NCBI GenBank assembly: GCA_919901565.1
Contig: CAKKPE010000064.1
Location: 1 to 41,789 of the forward strand
Direction of reading: 5' to 3'
Origin: a bacterium
GTDB taxonomy: Bacteria; CG2-30-53-67
Length of the DNA stretch: 41,789 nt
This document shows, piece by piece, positions 32,811 to 41,270 of the stretch. Each line of letters opens with the position of its first letter. Position 1 is the stretch's first letter. Made by a program: the position numbers and the translations under genes. The notes under the pieces are model-generated. The model saw nothing but the letters and a program-made list of their open reading frames with translations, was not told the origin of the DNA and searched no databases.

Positions 32811-33640
32811 AGAAGTAATCACTGAAACGATAATTGCAATATACCAAGATCGGACGGCTGCCGCCTATCTACGCCTGAAAGGTGGGAGTGCAATGCGGTT
32901 GTTCGATGATCTGAAATCCCGGCTGTCTACAGACGCAGACTTCTCAATTTCAAAAGGAATAGAGAACAAAAAAGATTTTTTCAGCGGCATTAAGTCCTCT
33001 ATCGCAAGAAGATTCCAGAAGGTGGGGTTCAATATTATAGACTTTAAATGTGAAAGGAGGCCCAGAAGCCGACGGGCCGATCTTCCGGTCTGGTGGGGCG
33101 GGTGGCAATGTGAATTCAAGCTTGTTGCGTTTGAGCATCGTGGGAAGTCCATAGAAACAATGAGAAGAAATGCTATGGTTCCGGAAGGGGCTGGTTCCCC
33201 AAAGATTCTATTAGAAATCAGTGAATACGAATACTGTGGCAAGAAGCGAGTTAAAACAATCCAACGAGTCAGGATAGCTGGCTACTCGCGGGAGCTGCTT
33301 GTGCTTGAGAAAATGCGGGCCATTTGTCAGCAGCATTCTGACTATAAGTACAGGCTCAGCAAAAACAGAGCGCGACTTTTATGACATATATGAACTAACC
33401 GCTAATACAGACGATAATTTTACGGATAGATGTCAGTCTGATATTGTGAAGGTCTTCCAGGCGAAGAGCGTTCCCTTATCAATCTTATCCGCTTTGTGGG
33501 ATAATACGTTTATAGATGAACAACGACGTGGATTCGATGAGGTAAGAGATACGGTGAGCGGGAATATACAGGAATTTGATGTCTATGTGGAGCACCTGCG
33601 ATTCCTTGCGAGGGAGATTTACCCTGCCGCGGCTAGATAA
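32800..33640 (+). pseudogene. AbiEii-like nucleotidyltransferase toxin (system 2), frameshifted at an A5 run
   Basis: The first frame (32800-33384) has the nucleotidyltransferase motifs LKGGSAMRLF and STDADFSI (DxD) but ends early with NRARLL. The next frame continues with TERDFYDIYELT, the second AbiEii motif block, and runs to 33640. Removing one A from the run at 33361-33365 joins the frames into a 279-aa protein of normal AbiEii length. The break is therefore a single-base insertion, a sequencing error or a slippage switch. As written, the toxin lacks its C-terminal third, while its antitoxin gene is intact. Confidence 0.8.
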
Positions 33641-33681
33641 TATTCGGAAAGTTCTACGCTACCGACAGACAGCAAAGCAAT

Positions 33682-33917
33682 CTACCGTTTGCCCAAAAAC
33701 TCCGTAAACGCCTTCTCCGCCACCGGAAGCGTTCCTCCCGAAAAATTCATCTGCCTTTTGCTGGATCATCTCAATGAGATCCACCGGGAGGTTGAAGGAC
33801 TTGAGCTTGAGCTCCACTCCCCTCTTCGGGCGCCCCACCGGTTTACTGGTTTCATCATCCCTCTGACGGGGCAGAGGTTGGAGAGCACTAAGGTTTTTTT
33901 GTTTTCTCCACGCTCAT
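33682..33917 (-). pseudogene. small ribbon-helix-helix-like gene coupled to priA, with two homopolymer frameshifts
   Basis: An ATG at 33917 overlaps the priA stop as ATGA. Reading on, a frameshift is needed at an A7 run (about 33894-33900) and another at a T5 run (33741-33745 on the plus strand, as AAAAA). With one base removed from each, the frame is open for 77 aa and ends VAEKAFTEFLGKR. The middle reads VGRPKRGVELKLKSFNLPV and then DLIEMIQQKADEF: a basic AT-hook-like GRPKRG followed by a beta strand and helices as in CopG/MetJ-type ribbon-helix-helix proteins. No uninterrupted frame explains this interval. It may be a real gene with sequence errors or a fresh pseudogene. Confidence 0.6.
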
Positions 33918-36361
33918 AAAAAATTGACCGGGTCCACGTCCACGATCAGGTCCACGCCGGAGAATCCGGGGGTTTGTGTCAGCCGGGTGACCCCTTGTTC
34001 CACGATCCGGTGGAGGCTGCGGACGGATTTCCCTTTGACGAGGATCTGGTAGCGCTTCTTTCCTCTGAGTGTGGAAAGAGGCGCCCTGGCCGGGCCGAGG
34101 ACCTCGACCCCGTGCTGGCGCAGGGGCTGGTCCCTGAGGACCTTCCCGAGGTGTTCCGCGGCCTCCTTGACCTTCTGAAGGGAATTGGCCGATAGGACCA
34201 GGTTGATCAGGCGGCAATAGGGGGGATAGTTCAGGGCCTTCCGGAACAGGATCTCCTGGTCAAAGAATGACTGGTAGTCATGGTTCCTGGCCGCCTGGAT
34301 CGAGTAGTGCTCCGGGGTATAGCTCTGGAGGTAGACCTTTCCTTTTGTCGCTCCTCTTCCGGACCGGCCCGCGACCTGGGTCAGGAGCTGAAAGGTCCTC
34401 TCCCCGGACCTGAAGTCCGGAAGGTGCAGGGAGGTGTCCGTGTTCAGTACGCCGACAATGGAGATCCCGGGGAGGTGGTGCCCTTTGGCCACCATCTGGG
34501 TCCCGATCAGGATGTCCCCCTGGCCGGACCGGAACTGGTCCAGGATCTTTTGCGCAGCGCCTTTCTTTCTGGTGGTGTCCCGGTCAAGGCGGAGGAGCGA
34601 TGACCCTTGGAAGATCTTCTCCACCTCCTGCTCGATCCGCTCGGTGCCCGATCCCTTGAGCTCCAATGATCCGGTCTTGCATTCGGGGCAGACGGTTGTC
34701 AGTGTCGTGGTGAATCCGCAGTGGTGGCAGCAGACCTCATGCTCCTTCATGTGGTAGGTCAGGCTCACGCTGCAGTTGGGGCAGCGGTGGACATAGCCGC
34801 ATGTTGCGCACAGAAGAAAGGGGGCATAGCCCCTGCGGTTCAGGAACAGGAGGACCTGCTCCTTGCGTTCGAGGCCCTGTTTGACCGCCTGGGCCAGTTT
34901 CGGGGAGAGAAACCCCGCGTCTCTTTGTTCCTTCATGTCGATGAGGCAAACCTCGGGCATGGGGCGGTCCTCGATGCGCTTTTCCATGGTGAGCATCCGG
35001 TACTTTCCTGCCTGCGCATGAAAGAAACTCTCGACCGAGGGGGTCGCACTCCCGAGGATCACGGTTGCGCCGGACATCTTCCCCCGGACCACGGCCAGAT
35101 CCCGGGCATGGTATCTGGGCACTTCTTCCTGCTTGTAGGTTGCATCGTGTTCTTCATCCACAACGATAAGACCGAGGTGCGTGAAGGGCGCAAAGATCGC
35201 CGAACGGGCGCCCACGGCGATGGAGACCTCCCCTTTGCTGATCCGGGTCCACTGGTCATAGCGCTCTCCGTCCGAGAGCCCGCTGTGCAGGACGGCGATC
35301 CCTTTGCCGAACCGGGAGCGGAATATGCGGATCAATTGCGGGGTCAGGGCGATCTCCGGGACCATGACGATGGCCTCCTTTTGCTGAGCGCGGGCGGTTT
35401 CAATGGCGCGAAGATAGACCTCGGTCTTTCCGCTGCCGGTCACACCATAGAGCAGAAAGGTCTCAAAACGCCCCTGTTTCAGGGAGGCCGCGACCGGCTC
35501 CACGGCGGCTTCCTGTTCCGGGGAGAGGTTCGGAGGATGCTCCATGACGATGGTCTCTCCTGGGAAAGGGTCGCGGAAGACGTCCCGGCTTTCCCGGACC
35601 AGCAGGTTTTTCTCAACCAGGCCCCGGACCGCGCCGGCCCCGGCGCCGGTCTGTTCACGAATTTCCGCGGCGCTCCATGGGTCCGGCCTCCCCTGCAGGG
35701 CCTGGAGGATCCGGGCCTGTGAAGGAGAGCGTTTCTGAATGGCGGCAAGGTTTTGTTCCAGCCGGTCCGTGTCTGAAGTGAGCCTGTAGACCGCCTCGGA
35801 CTTGTTCCGGACCGGTTTGCGGACCTCCTCTCTGATGACCAGGAGGCCTTCCTTGCAATATCTGTCCAGATGAGCCTTTATGTCCCGCTTGCCGGTCTTT
35901 GTTTCGAGCTGTTTAATGGTCAGCTCCCGGTCCTGGAGGACGTTTCGGACCTTGTGAAACAGGGGGTTTGCCTGGGCGCAGGCCTTGCCTTGTTCGGTGA
36001 GGGAGACGTGGTATGTGCGGACCTCATCAATGCCCGCGGGAAGCACGGCCCGGATCACCGAACCCCAGGGGGCAAAGTAGTATTCGGATATCCACCGGGT
36101 CAGTTTGAGCATCTGCGCGGGCAAAAGGGGTTCGGCATCCAGCAGGCGGATCAGGGGTTTGAGCTGCGGATAATCGCTCTGCTCCCTTTTTTCCACGAGA
36201 TACCCGGTCACGGTCCGGCGGCCCAGGGAGACCCTCACCCGGATTCCCGGGAGAGCGAGATTCCTGAACTCTTCAGGGATGGTGTAATGGAAGATCCTGT
36301 CCACACCGGGCACCACGACCTCTGCAATGCCCTGTTCATTAACCTTTGCCTGTCGCGTCAT
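33914..36361 (-). CDS. priA: primosomal protein N' (replication restart helicase)
   Basis: 815-aa superfamily 2 DNA helicase that reloads the replisome at stalled forks. An N-terminal DNA-binding domain (about 1-190) precedes the helicase core, with Walker A GVTGSGKTE (near 306-314) and the DEEH box VDEEHDATYKQEE (near 400). Eight zinc-binding cysteines lie between the helicase lobes (CATCG, CPNC, CCHHCG, CPEC; about 520-570). Motifs IGTQMVAKGH and QVAGRSGRG are intact and the length is normal. It marks the right border of the defence island. Confidence 0.97.
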   Translation of the reverse strand: MTRQAKVNEQGIAEVVVPGVDRIFHYTIPEEFRNLALPGIRVRVSLGRRTVTGYLVEKREQSDYPQLKPLIRLLDAEPLLPAQMLKLTRWISEYYFAPWGSVIRAVLPAGIDEVRTYHVSLTEQGKACAQANPLFHKVRNVLQDRELTIKQLETKTGKRDIKAHLDRYCKEGLLVIREEVRKPVRNKSEAVYRLTSDTDRLEQNLAAIQKRSPSQARILQALQGRPDPWSAAEIREQTGAGAGAVRGLVEKNLLVRESRDVFRDPFPGETIVMEHPPNLSPEQEAAVEPVAASLKQGRFETFLLYGVTGSGKTEVYLRAIETARAQQKEAIVMVPEIALTPQLIRIFRSRFGKGIAVLHSGLSDGERYDQWTRISKGEVSIAVGARSAIFAPFTHLGLIVVDEEHDATYKQEEVPRYHARDLAVVRGKMSGATVILGSATPSVESFFHAQAGKYRMLTMEKRIEDRPMPEVCLIDMKEQRDAGFLSPKLAQAVKQGLERKEQVLLFLNRRGYAPFLLCATCGYVHRCPNCSVSLTYHMKEHEVCCHHCGFTTTLTTVCPECKTGSLELKGSGTERIEQEVEKIFQGSSLLRLDRDTTRKKGAAQKILDQFRSGQGDILIGTQMVAKGHHLPGISIVGVLNTDTSLHLPDFRSGERTFQLLTQVAGRSGRGATKGKVYLQSYTPEHYSIQAARNHDYQSFFDQEILFRKALNYPPYCRLINLVLSANSLQKVKEAAEHLGKVLRDQPLRQHGVEVLGPARAPLSTLRGKKRYQILVKGKSVRSLHRIVEQGVTRLTQTPGFSGVDLIVDVDPVNFL

Positions 36362-36467
36362 GCACGGATATTAACAAAGGCGGACAGAGAAAACAACATG
36401 GATTCAATAGCATTATGTCATTCCCCGAGTCGGAGACTGTGTCTTAATCTTGATCTCTTCCTTATGT

Positions 36468-36553
36468 TCCTTCTCCCTCTTGGGGAGAAGGTTAGGATGA
36501 GGGGGCTCTTCCCGGTCAACCCCTCACCCTTGCCCCATTCATGGGGAGAGGAA
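36468..36553. repeat. palindromic CCCTCACCC/GGATGAGGG repeat, copy C
   Basis: CCTTCTCCCTCTTGGGGAGA, then AGGTTAGGATGAGGGGG, followed by CCCCTCACCCTTGCCCC and GGGGAGAGG. It belongs to the same family as 17226-17344 and 19272-19354 but with the halves rearranged. The rest of 36362-36682 holds no gene; a short GTCGAGGACAGGC word at about 36608-36620 resembles part of 40330-40400. Confidence 0.7.
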
Positions 36554-36682
36554 ATTTATTGATTGCCCTAAACCTTGTCCCCTGATGTACACCAACCCCC
36601 GATCTCAGTCGAGGACAGGCATTTTTCTCACAGACCCCCAACTATTAACATCTGAAAATATGCTTGATTGCTTATTTTTTTC

Positions 36683-36711
36683 TTGCAACACGTTTTTTTA
36701 TTTAGTATCAT
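36683..36711 (+). promoter_or_regulatory. sigma-70 promoter of the MerR-MinD gene
   Basis: TTGCAA (36683-36688), a 17-bp spacer and TATCAT (36706-36711). Predicted start near 36718, 56 nt before the ATG at 36774. Confidence 0.5.
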
Positions 36712-36773
36712 GACCCCCCAAACCTAAGTGTTCCTCTAAGACATGTCGCACTACGGTCTCTATTCAGGATGTA

Positions 36774-37826
36774 ATGGAAGAAAAAGAGTTGTACACTCTT
36801 GATGATATTTGCTCTTCCCTGGGTTTGGAGAAAAACCGGATACGATTCATCGAACGTGAGTTCGGTGCCTTTTTCGGATTTCCCCGACTATCACCCTTCC
36901 CGACACTTTACACCCTGAAACAGATCAATATCCTGAAGAAGATCGACCAGCTGCTCAACCGTCCGGACCTGAGCATCTTTCAAATCAAATCCGAGTTCCA
37001 GCGTCTCTGCCTGGAGCGGGGCAAGGGGGTCTGGGTCATTGCCGTCACCAGCGGAAAAGGCGGGGTGGGCAAGACCTCCATTGCTGTGAACCTGGCCGTG
37101 ATGCTCGCCGGGCACGGAGTCAGGACCGTGCTTTTTGACGGGGACCTGGGCCTTGCCAATGCCCATCTCTTCCTCGGGGTCAACCCGAAGTTCTCGATTG
37201 CAGACCTGATCACCCGCCGCGCAGGCATTGAAGAGATCCTCGTGGAGGGGCCCTGCGGCATGAAACTGATCCCGGGCGGGTCCGGGCTCTTCCAGCTCGC
37301 TGAACTGAACGAACCGCAGCGGAACCGGATCATTGATGAGATCACCCGGCTCGGGAAGATGACCGATGTCCTGGTCATCGACACCTCTGCAGGCGTTTCC
37401 AGGAACGTCCTCCGGTTCATCAGCCTTGCAGATGAAATCCTGACCGTGGCGACGCCCAACATCGCATCCACCCTGGATGCCTTCGGACTGATCCGTATTG
37501 CCGTGCAGCAGAAGGTCGCCGGAAACATGAACCTGATCGTGAACCGTGTCCGAAGCAGGGCCCAGGCCGACCAGGTCTTTGACAAGGTCATCGGCTGCGC
37601 AAACGAGTTTTTGGGGAAAATCGTGGAGAGAGCGGGGTATGTTTTTGAGGATTCCAATGTGGAAAAAGCCATCCAGGCCCGGTCGCCCCTGGTCAGCCTT
37701 TGCCCGGATTCCCCTGCTGTGCTCTGTCTCGAAGAGATCGTACAGAAACTGCTGCATAAAAAAAAGGCATGGAAAGGAGGGAGGAAAACCGAACTGTTCG
37801 AGCTTTTTGTACCCATGGAAGCATAA
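36774..37826 (+). CDS. MerR-HTH - MinD/FlhG-like ParA-family ATPase
   Basis: 350-aa fusion. Residues about 5-80 form a MerR-type winged helix (YTLDDICSSLGLEKNRIRFIERE and TLYTLKQINILKKIDQLL). From about 85 there is a MinD/ParA ATPase with deviant Walker A SGKGGVGKTS (93-102), a DGDLGLANAH switch region and VLVIDTSAG Walker B. MinD/FlhG-type ATPases position proteins at membranes or poles. The fused DNA-binding domain suggests it also reports to transcription. No flagellar gene is nearby, so FlhG itself is not claimed. The ExeA-like ATPase starts 60 bp downstream. Confidence 0.88.
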   Translation: MEEKELYTLDDICSSLGLEKNRIRFIEREFGAFFGFPRLSPFPTLYTLKQINILKKIDQLLNRPDLSIFQIKSEFQRLCLERGKGVWVIAVTSGKGGVGKTSIAVNLAVMLAGHGVRTVLFDGDLGLANAHLFLGVNPKFSIADLITRRAGIEEILVEGPCGMKLIPGGSGLFQLAELNEPQRNRIIDEITRLGKMTDVLVIDTSAGVSRNVLRFISLADEILTVATPNIASTLDAFGLIRIAVQQKVAGNMNLIVNRVRSRAQADQVFDKVIGCANEFLGKIVERAGYVFEDSNVEKAIQARSPLVSLCPDSPAVLCLEEIVQKLLHKKKAWKGGRKTELFELFVPMEA

Positions 37827-37886
37827 TGATCAGGTTCCATGATTTATTATATTCATGCCGCCAACACAAGAAAAGGAGAACTTATT

Positions 37887-38834
37887 ATGTCTGAAATGTC
37901 CAATGCCTTGCACGAGGTTCCCTTCCGGCCGGTCGAGGACCTGGCCCCTGCCCCGGACCTCGCCGGATTGATATCCGAAAGCCATATGAAAGCCCAGGAA
38001 GCTGAAAAGGGGTCATGGGACACCTCATCCATGAATCAGCTCGAATACTTCGGTTTCCATTCCCATCCCTTTTCCGACTCGGTGAACCCGGAATTCTTTT
38101 ACGGCAGCTCGGTCCATGAAATGGCCTTCAGGAAAATGATCATGACCATCAAGGATGACATCTCCCTGGGCCTGGTGCACGGCGCCAGCGGGACCGGCAA
38201 GAGCCTGATGACCCTGATGCTTTTGAAACATCTGGACCCTGAGGAGTACCGTCCCGTGATGATCCTTGTCACACCCGGTATGAGCAAGACCTCCCTGCTC
38301 AAAGAGATCCTGAAAGAGCTGATCGAGGATAACAATAACCTCCCTTCGCAGACGCAGGCGCTGATCGACCTGCTGCACGACCAGATCATCGATCTTTACA
38401 GCCAGAACCGGAAGCTGGTGGTCCTGATTGACGAGGCGCATTTCCTGAGCTCGGAGTCCCTGCACATCCTTCGAACCATCAGTAACCTTGAAACCCCGCA
38501 GAAAAAGCTCTCCACCTGCATCCTGTTCGCGGAGGACCTGTTTTTAAGGCGGTTGTCCCATCCATCCTATGATTCCCTGAGGAACCGGATGTACATGAAG
38601 GTTTCCCTCTCGCCCATGGGCCCTGACGAGACACTGCAGTATATCAAGTTCAGGCTCCTGAGCGCCGGGTGCAAGGAGTCCATTTTTGACGATGAGGCCT
38701 TATTGGAGATTCATAAAAGCTCCGGCGGCGTCTGCAGAGATATCAACCGCATCTGCCATAATGGTTTGATCGAAGCCTTCCTGAACAAGAAGAGGAGGGT
38801 CGACAAAGAGATTATGAAAAATGTCCTCACGTAA
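37887..38834 (+). CDS. ExeA/GspA-like AAA ATPase
   Basis: 315-aa ATPase. After a roughly 48-residue variable leader, the family signature LEYFGFHSHPFSDSVNPEFFY (about 50-70, one residue over twenty if read whole) introduces an AAA domain. Walker A is GASGTGKS (near 107-114) and Walker B is LVVLIDEAH (near 185-193). The C-terminal lid contains GGVCRDINRICHNGLIEAF. ExeA-like ATPases act in type II secretion assembly and in other complexes that need peptidoglycan or DNA partners. The ATG at 37887 is chosen for its AAAGGAG eight nt upstream; an in-frame ATG at 37839 lacks one. It is 60 bp after the MinD-like gene and overlaps the next small gene. Confidence 0.87.
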   Translation: MSEMSNALHEVPFRPVEDLAPAPDLAGLISESHMKAQEAEKGSWDTSSMNQLEYFGFHSHPFSDSVNPEFFYGSSVHEMAFRKMIMTIKDDISLGLVHGASGTGKSLMTLMLLKHLDPEEYRPVMILVTPGMSKTSLLKEILKELIEDNNNLPSQTQALIDLLHDQIIDLYSQNRKLVVLIDEAHFLSSESLHILRTISNLETPQKKLSTCILFAEDLFLRRLSHPSYDSLRNRMYMKVSLSPMGPDETLQYIKFRLLSAGCKESIFDDEALLEIHKSSGGVCRDINRICHNGLIEAFLNKKRRVDKEIMKNVLT

Positions 38835-39012
38835 AAAGAGAGGGAGTGCCGGTTTTCAGGCGACGTTCCGGAAGACCGCCCTGAAAAAAGGGGAGCTGAC
38901 ACCCGAGGAGATACGGGAGCGTAAACGGGCGCCCAAAAAGTACAAGACCACCGCAGAGCGGCATCTTCATTCTCTTGCAGAGGAGCGCCTCCTCGTGCCT
39001 CCTGAAGAATAG
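38821..39012 (+). CDS. small basic hypothetical protein
   Basis: 63-aa, highly charged protein (many Lys, Arg and Glu) with no membrane segment, no cysteine and no recognised domain. Its ATG lies 14 bp inside the end of the ExeA-like gene, the kind of overlap seen in coupled operons. The frame ends cleanly before the convergent ATPase gene. The central ELTPEEIRERKRAPKKYKTT looks like a short helix with a basic tail. It is probably real, because codon use looks like its neighbours, but the function is unknown. Confidence 0.55.
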   Translation: MSSRKKRGSAGFQATFRKTALKKGELTPEEIRERKRAPKKYKTTAERHLHSLAEERLLVPPEE

Positions 39013-39043
39013 GGTTTGAAACATCGGGAGTTTCTCTCCATTC

Positions 39044-40225
39044 TCAGTTGTGTCTGTGTGCAACCCCGCGCTTCCGGGACAGCGTTCGCGTCGGGTAACT
39101 CCACTCGCCCCGAACATCGGAAAGTGATAGAACAGAAATGTTTTCAGCCAGCGGATAGGAGTCACTCCCAGGATAGATAACCCAGAGATGAGCAAGATTC
39201 AGATCGTTGATGGCGGTCGTCATGGATCGCGTGGCCCTCGGTGCATCCATGTATTTGAACTCGACACCCCAGTTTTTCCCGCGCTCCTGCCAGAAGAGAT
39301 CGAGCTCGGCCCCGGCATGGGCCTGAAAGAAGAACACGTCCTCGTCTCGTTTCCCAATGGCAAAGCAGACGGATTCCAGGGCAAAGCCTTCCCATGAGGC
39401 GCCGACCTTGGGGTGGGCAAGAAGCTGATCATGGGACCCCGTGGTCAGGAAACTGTGAAAGATCCCGGAATCGCGGAAATAGATCTTCGGTCTTTTGACA
39501 AGCCGCTTGGAGATATTCACATGCCACGGCTGGAGCGTCCGCACCATAAATGTGGCGGAAAGAAGGTCCACATACTTTCGGACCGTCATATCCGAAATAC
39601 CAAAGGACCGAGCCAGCTCCGAATAGTTGATGACCTGTCCGTGATAGTGACTGAGCATGGTCCAGAACCGGCGCAACGTGCGCGCCGGGATCGAGATACC
39701 GAGCTGCGGGATGTCCCGCTCCATAAAGGTCGCGATGTACTGCTCAAGCCATGCGAAGGCGTCCTCGTCTCTTTTCGCCAGATAGGCCCTGGGGAACCCT
39801 CCCCGAAGCCACAGGCGTCGCGCATTATCGATATCCTGCGGCATAAATCCGCCGAGATGGTAGTAACCGATTCGTCCCGCCAGGGTTTCACTGCTCTGCC
39901 GTATCAGGTCCCGCGAGGCGCTTCCAAGGACCAGATATCGTTGGTCTGAATGCGTGTCCACGAGATGGCGGAGCAAGGGAAAGAGATCCGGCTGACGCTG
40001 GACCTCATCAATCACGATCAGGCCGGAAAGAGATTCCAGGGCCAACTGCGGCGTCTCAAGCCGCGCCAGATCCCGCGGATTTTCCAGATCGAAGTAGTGA
40101 TCAGCGGCAAGGCCGCGCGCCAGTGTGGTCTTGCCGCACTGCCGCGCGCCGAGCACCGCAGTCACCGGAAAGAGATCCATCATCTTGGAGAACCGACGGG
40201 CGGCTTCTTTTCTTTGGACAATCAT
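39044..40225 (-). CDS. AAA_14/DUF4143-family ATPase
   Basis: 393-aa protein of the common AAA_14-DUF4143 family. Walker A is GARQCGKTT (26-34), Walker B is GLIVIDEVQ (near 69-77), and the arginine-rich sensor GSASRDLIRQSSETLAGR follows. The C-terminal DUF4143 domain (about 190-370) has a restriction-nuclease-like core, AGAELDLFW followed by WGVEFKY (D...E-x-K). These ATPases are abundant, often mobile, and of uncertain function; some have been linked to toxin-like or defence loci. It is convergent with the MerR-MinD operon. An imperfect palindrome lies 21 bp upstream of its start. Confidence 0.92.
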   Translation of the reverse strand: MIVQRKEAARRFSKMMDLFPVTAVLGARQCGKTTLARGLAADHYFDLENPRDLARLETPQLALESLSGLIVIDEVQRQPDLFPLLRHLVDTHSDQRYLVLGSASRDLIRQSSETLAGRIGYYHLGGFMPQDIDNARRLWLRGGFPRAYLAKRDEDAFAWLEQYIATFMERDIPQLGISIPARTLRRFWTMLSHYHGQVINYSELARSFGISDMTVRKYVDLLSATFMVRTLQPWHVNISKRLVKRPKIYFRDSGIFHSFLTTGSHDQLLAHPKVGASWEGFALESVCFAIGKRDEDVFFFQAHAGAELDLFWQERGKNWGVEFKYMDAPRATRSMTTAINDLNLAHLWVIYPGSDSYPLAENISVLSLSDVRGEWSYPTRTLSRKRGVAHRHN

Positions 40226-40245
40226 CAGGGTTCACCCCCACCATT

Positions 40246-40280
40246 ATTGAAATATCATACTCAATATATGAATTTTCAAT
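40246..40280. promoter_or_regulatory. imperfect palindrome upstream of the AAA_14/DUF4143 gene
   Basis: ATTGAAATATCATA (40246-40259) and TATGAATTTTCAAT (40267-40280) are complementary at 12 of 14 positions across a 7-bp centre. Possible operator for this minus-strand gene. Confidence 0.45.
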
Positions 40281-40329
40281 GTTAAAGTCAACCCTTTTCT
40301 GTATTCGGCCTTGGCTTCCACGGATCGGA

Positions 40330-40400
40330 GCCTGCCCTCTGATCCCCCGATCAAGTCGGAGGACAGGCTCGATCAGTGGGTCGAGGGCAGGCTTGATCGG
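40330..40400. repeat. nested inverted repeat, likely dispersed palindromic element
   Basis: Outer arms CCGATCAAG (40347-40355) and CTTGATCGG (40392-40400) interlock with GCCTGCCCTC (40330-40339) and GAGGGCAGGC (40383-40392), both exact. A related word occurs at about 36608-36620. The rest of the 464-bp gap 40226-40689 shows no RNA gene or ORF that can be supported. Confidence 0.6.
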
Positions 40401-40514
40401 TCTACGACTCATAGAGGGAATCCAGACACATTTTCCTTGAAACTCTACCCGTGCTGATGTAGGATTGCTCATCCTTTCGTAGGCGGAGGACTTAACGTGT
40501 CGGGGCCGCGAGTC

Positions 40515-40537
40515 GTGTTATACAGACTGTATAACAC
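40515..40537. promoter_or_regulatory. 23-bp perfect palindrome upstream of the nuclease-SIR2 pair
   Basis: GTGTTATACAG (40515-40525) and CTGTATAACAC (40527-40537) flank one central base. The arm word GTTATACAG also occurs in operator O1 of AbiE system 2. It lies 150 bp upstream of the gene at 40690 and may be its operator. Confidence 0.55.
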
Positions 40538-40689
40538 CACGGCGCGAATTTGGTTACAAGCGAGATTATATTGATATGTGAATGGGTTAACGTATTTATT
40601 GGTATTAATTGCTGGCGTTATATATAGCTAAAACAGATGTCTATAGGTTTTTAGTACGGATCTGTATGTAAACAAGTTATGGCAAAGAT

Positions 40690-41223
40690 ATGAAATTCGA
40701 CGAACAAGAAGTAGAGAGGCTATATCAAGAAAACCTTTCGCGTGCCTACCAGTTGCTTGCCTCCTTGCCTGTAGCCGAGGGAAGGCAACCAACTACAAAA
40801 GGGCTAAATGGCTGGGTTTATGAGCAGACAATCCGCCATTGCTTATGTGAGGAATTAAAGGAATTAAGATTAGCCCCAACCATAGAGGAGCAAGTGCGGC
40901 TCCACGGTAGAACCAAGGTTGACTTGCTGGTGGGTAAAGTTGCTATTGAAATAAAAGCCTTGGGTATTTTCGGCAATGACACACGGAAGTACAGCGGGTA
41001 CCGAGCTAAGGCGGAAGAGAATGGTTGGAGCTATTTTTATCTAACGCGGGGAGAGAGCTACCGTCCTTATCGCGTTTCAATGCAGTCCACCTTTGGAAAA
41101 GAAAGGGCCTTTTTTTTGGACACAGCAGGAGATTGGGAGAGATTCGTAAGCGAAATCATAAGCAACTTCAACCCCGGCCATAACATCACACTGCACAGGA
41201 CGCCAAAAAGCAGGCGCCTGTGA
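40690..41223 (+). CDS. PD-(D/E)XK endonuclease-like protein
   Basis: 177-aa protein with the restriction-endonuclease core. E45 lies in the leading helix GWVYEQTIRH, D78 in RTKVDLLVG, and E87-I-K89 in KVAIEIKALG. The later GYRAKAEENGWSYFYLTRG fits the helix and strand that complete the fold. No DNA-recognition domain or methyltransferase is present in the window. It precedes the SIR2-like gene by 47 bp on the same strand, so the two probably act together. Nuclease activity is inferred from the motif only. Confidence 0.72.
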   Translation: MKFDEQEVERLYQENLSRAYQLLASLPVAEGRQPTTKGLNGWVYEQTIRHCLCEELKELRLAPTIEEQVRLHGRTKVDLLVGKVAIEIKALGIFGNDTRKYSGYRAKAEENGWSYFYLTRGESYRPYRVSMQSTFGKERAFFLDTAGDWERFVSEIISNFNPGHNITLHRTPKSRRL

Positions 41224-41270
41224 GTTTGGCGTTGGACGATATAGTCTTTCAATTATGTAGGTAAATAATA

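Noticed and set aside
33689-33919. Plus-strand 76-codon frame after the AbiEii gene
   Set aside because: The minus strand of the same interval encodes a better protein, coupled to priA, once two homopolymer indels are allowed for.
36774-37826. Assignment as FlhG, the flagellar number regulator
   Set aside because: No flagellar gene is present nearby and the N-terminal MerR-type domain is not the usual FlhG activation helix.
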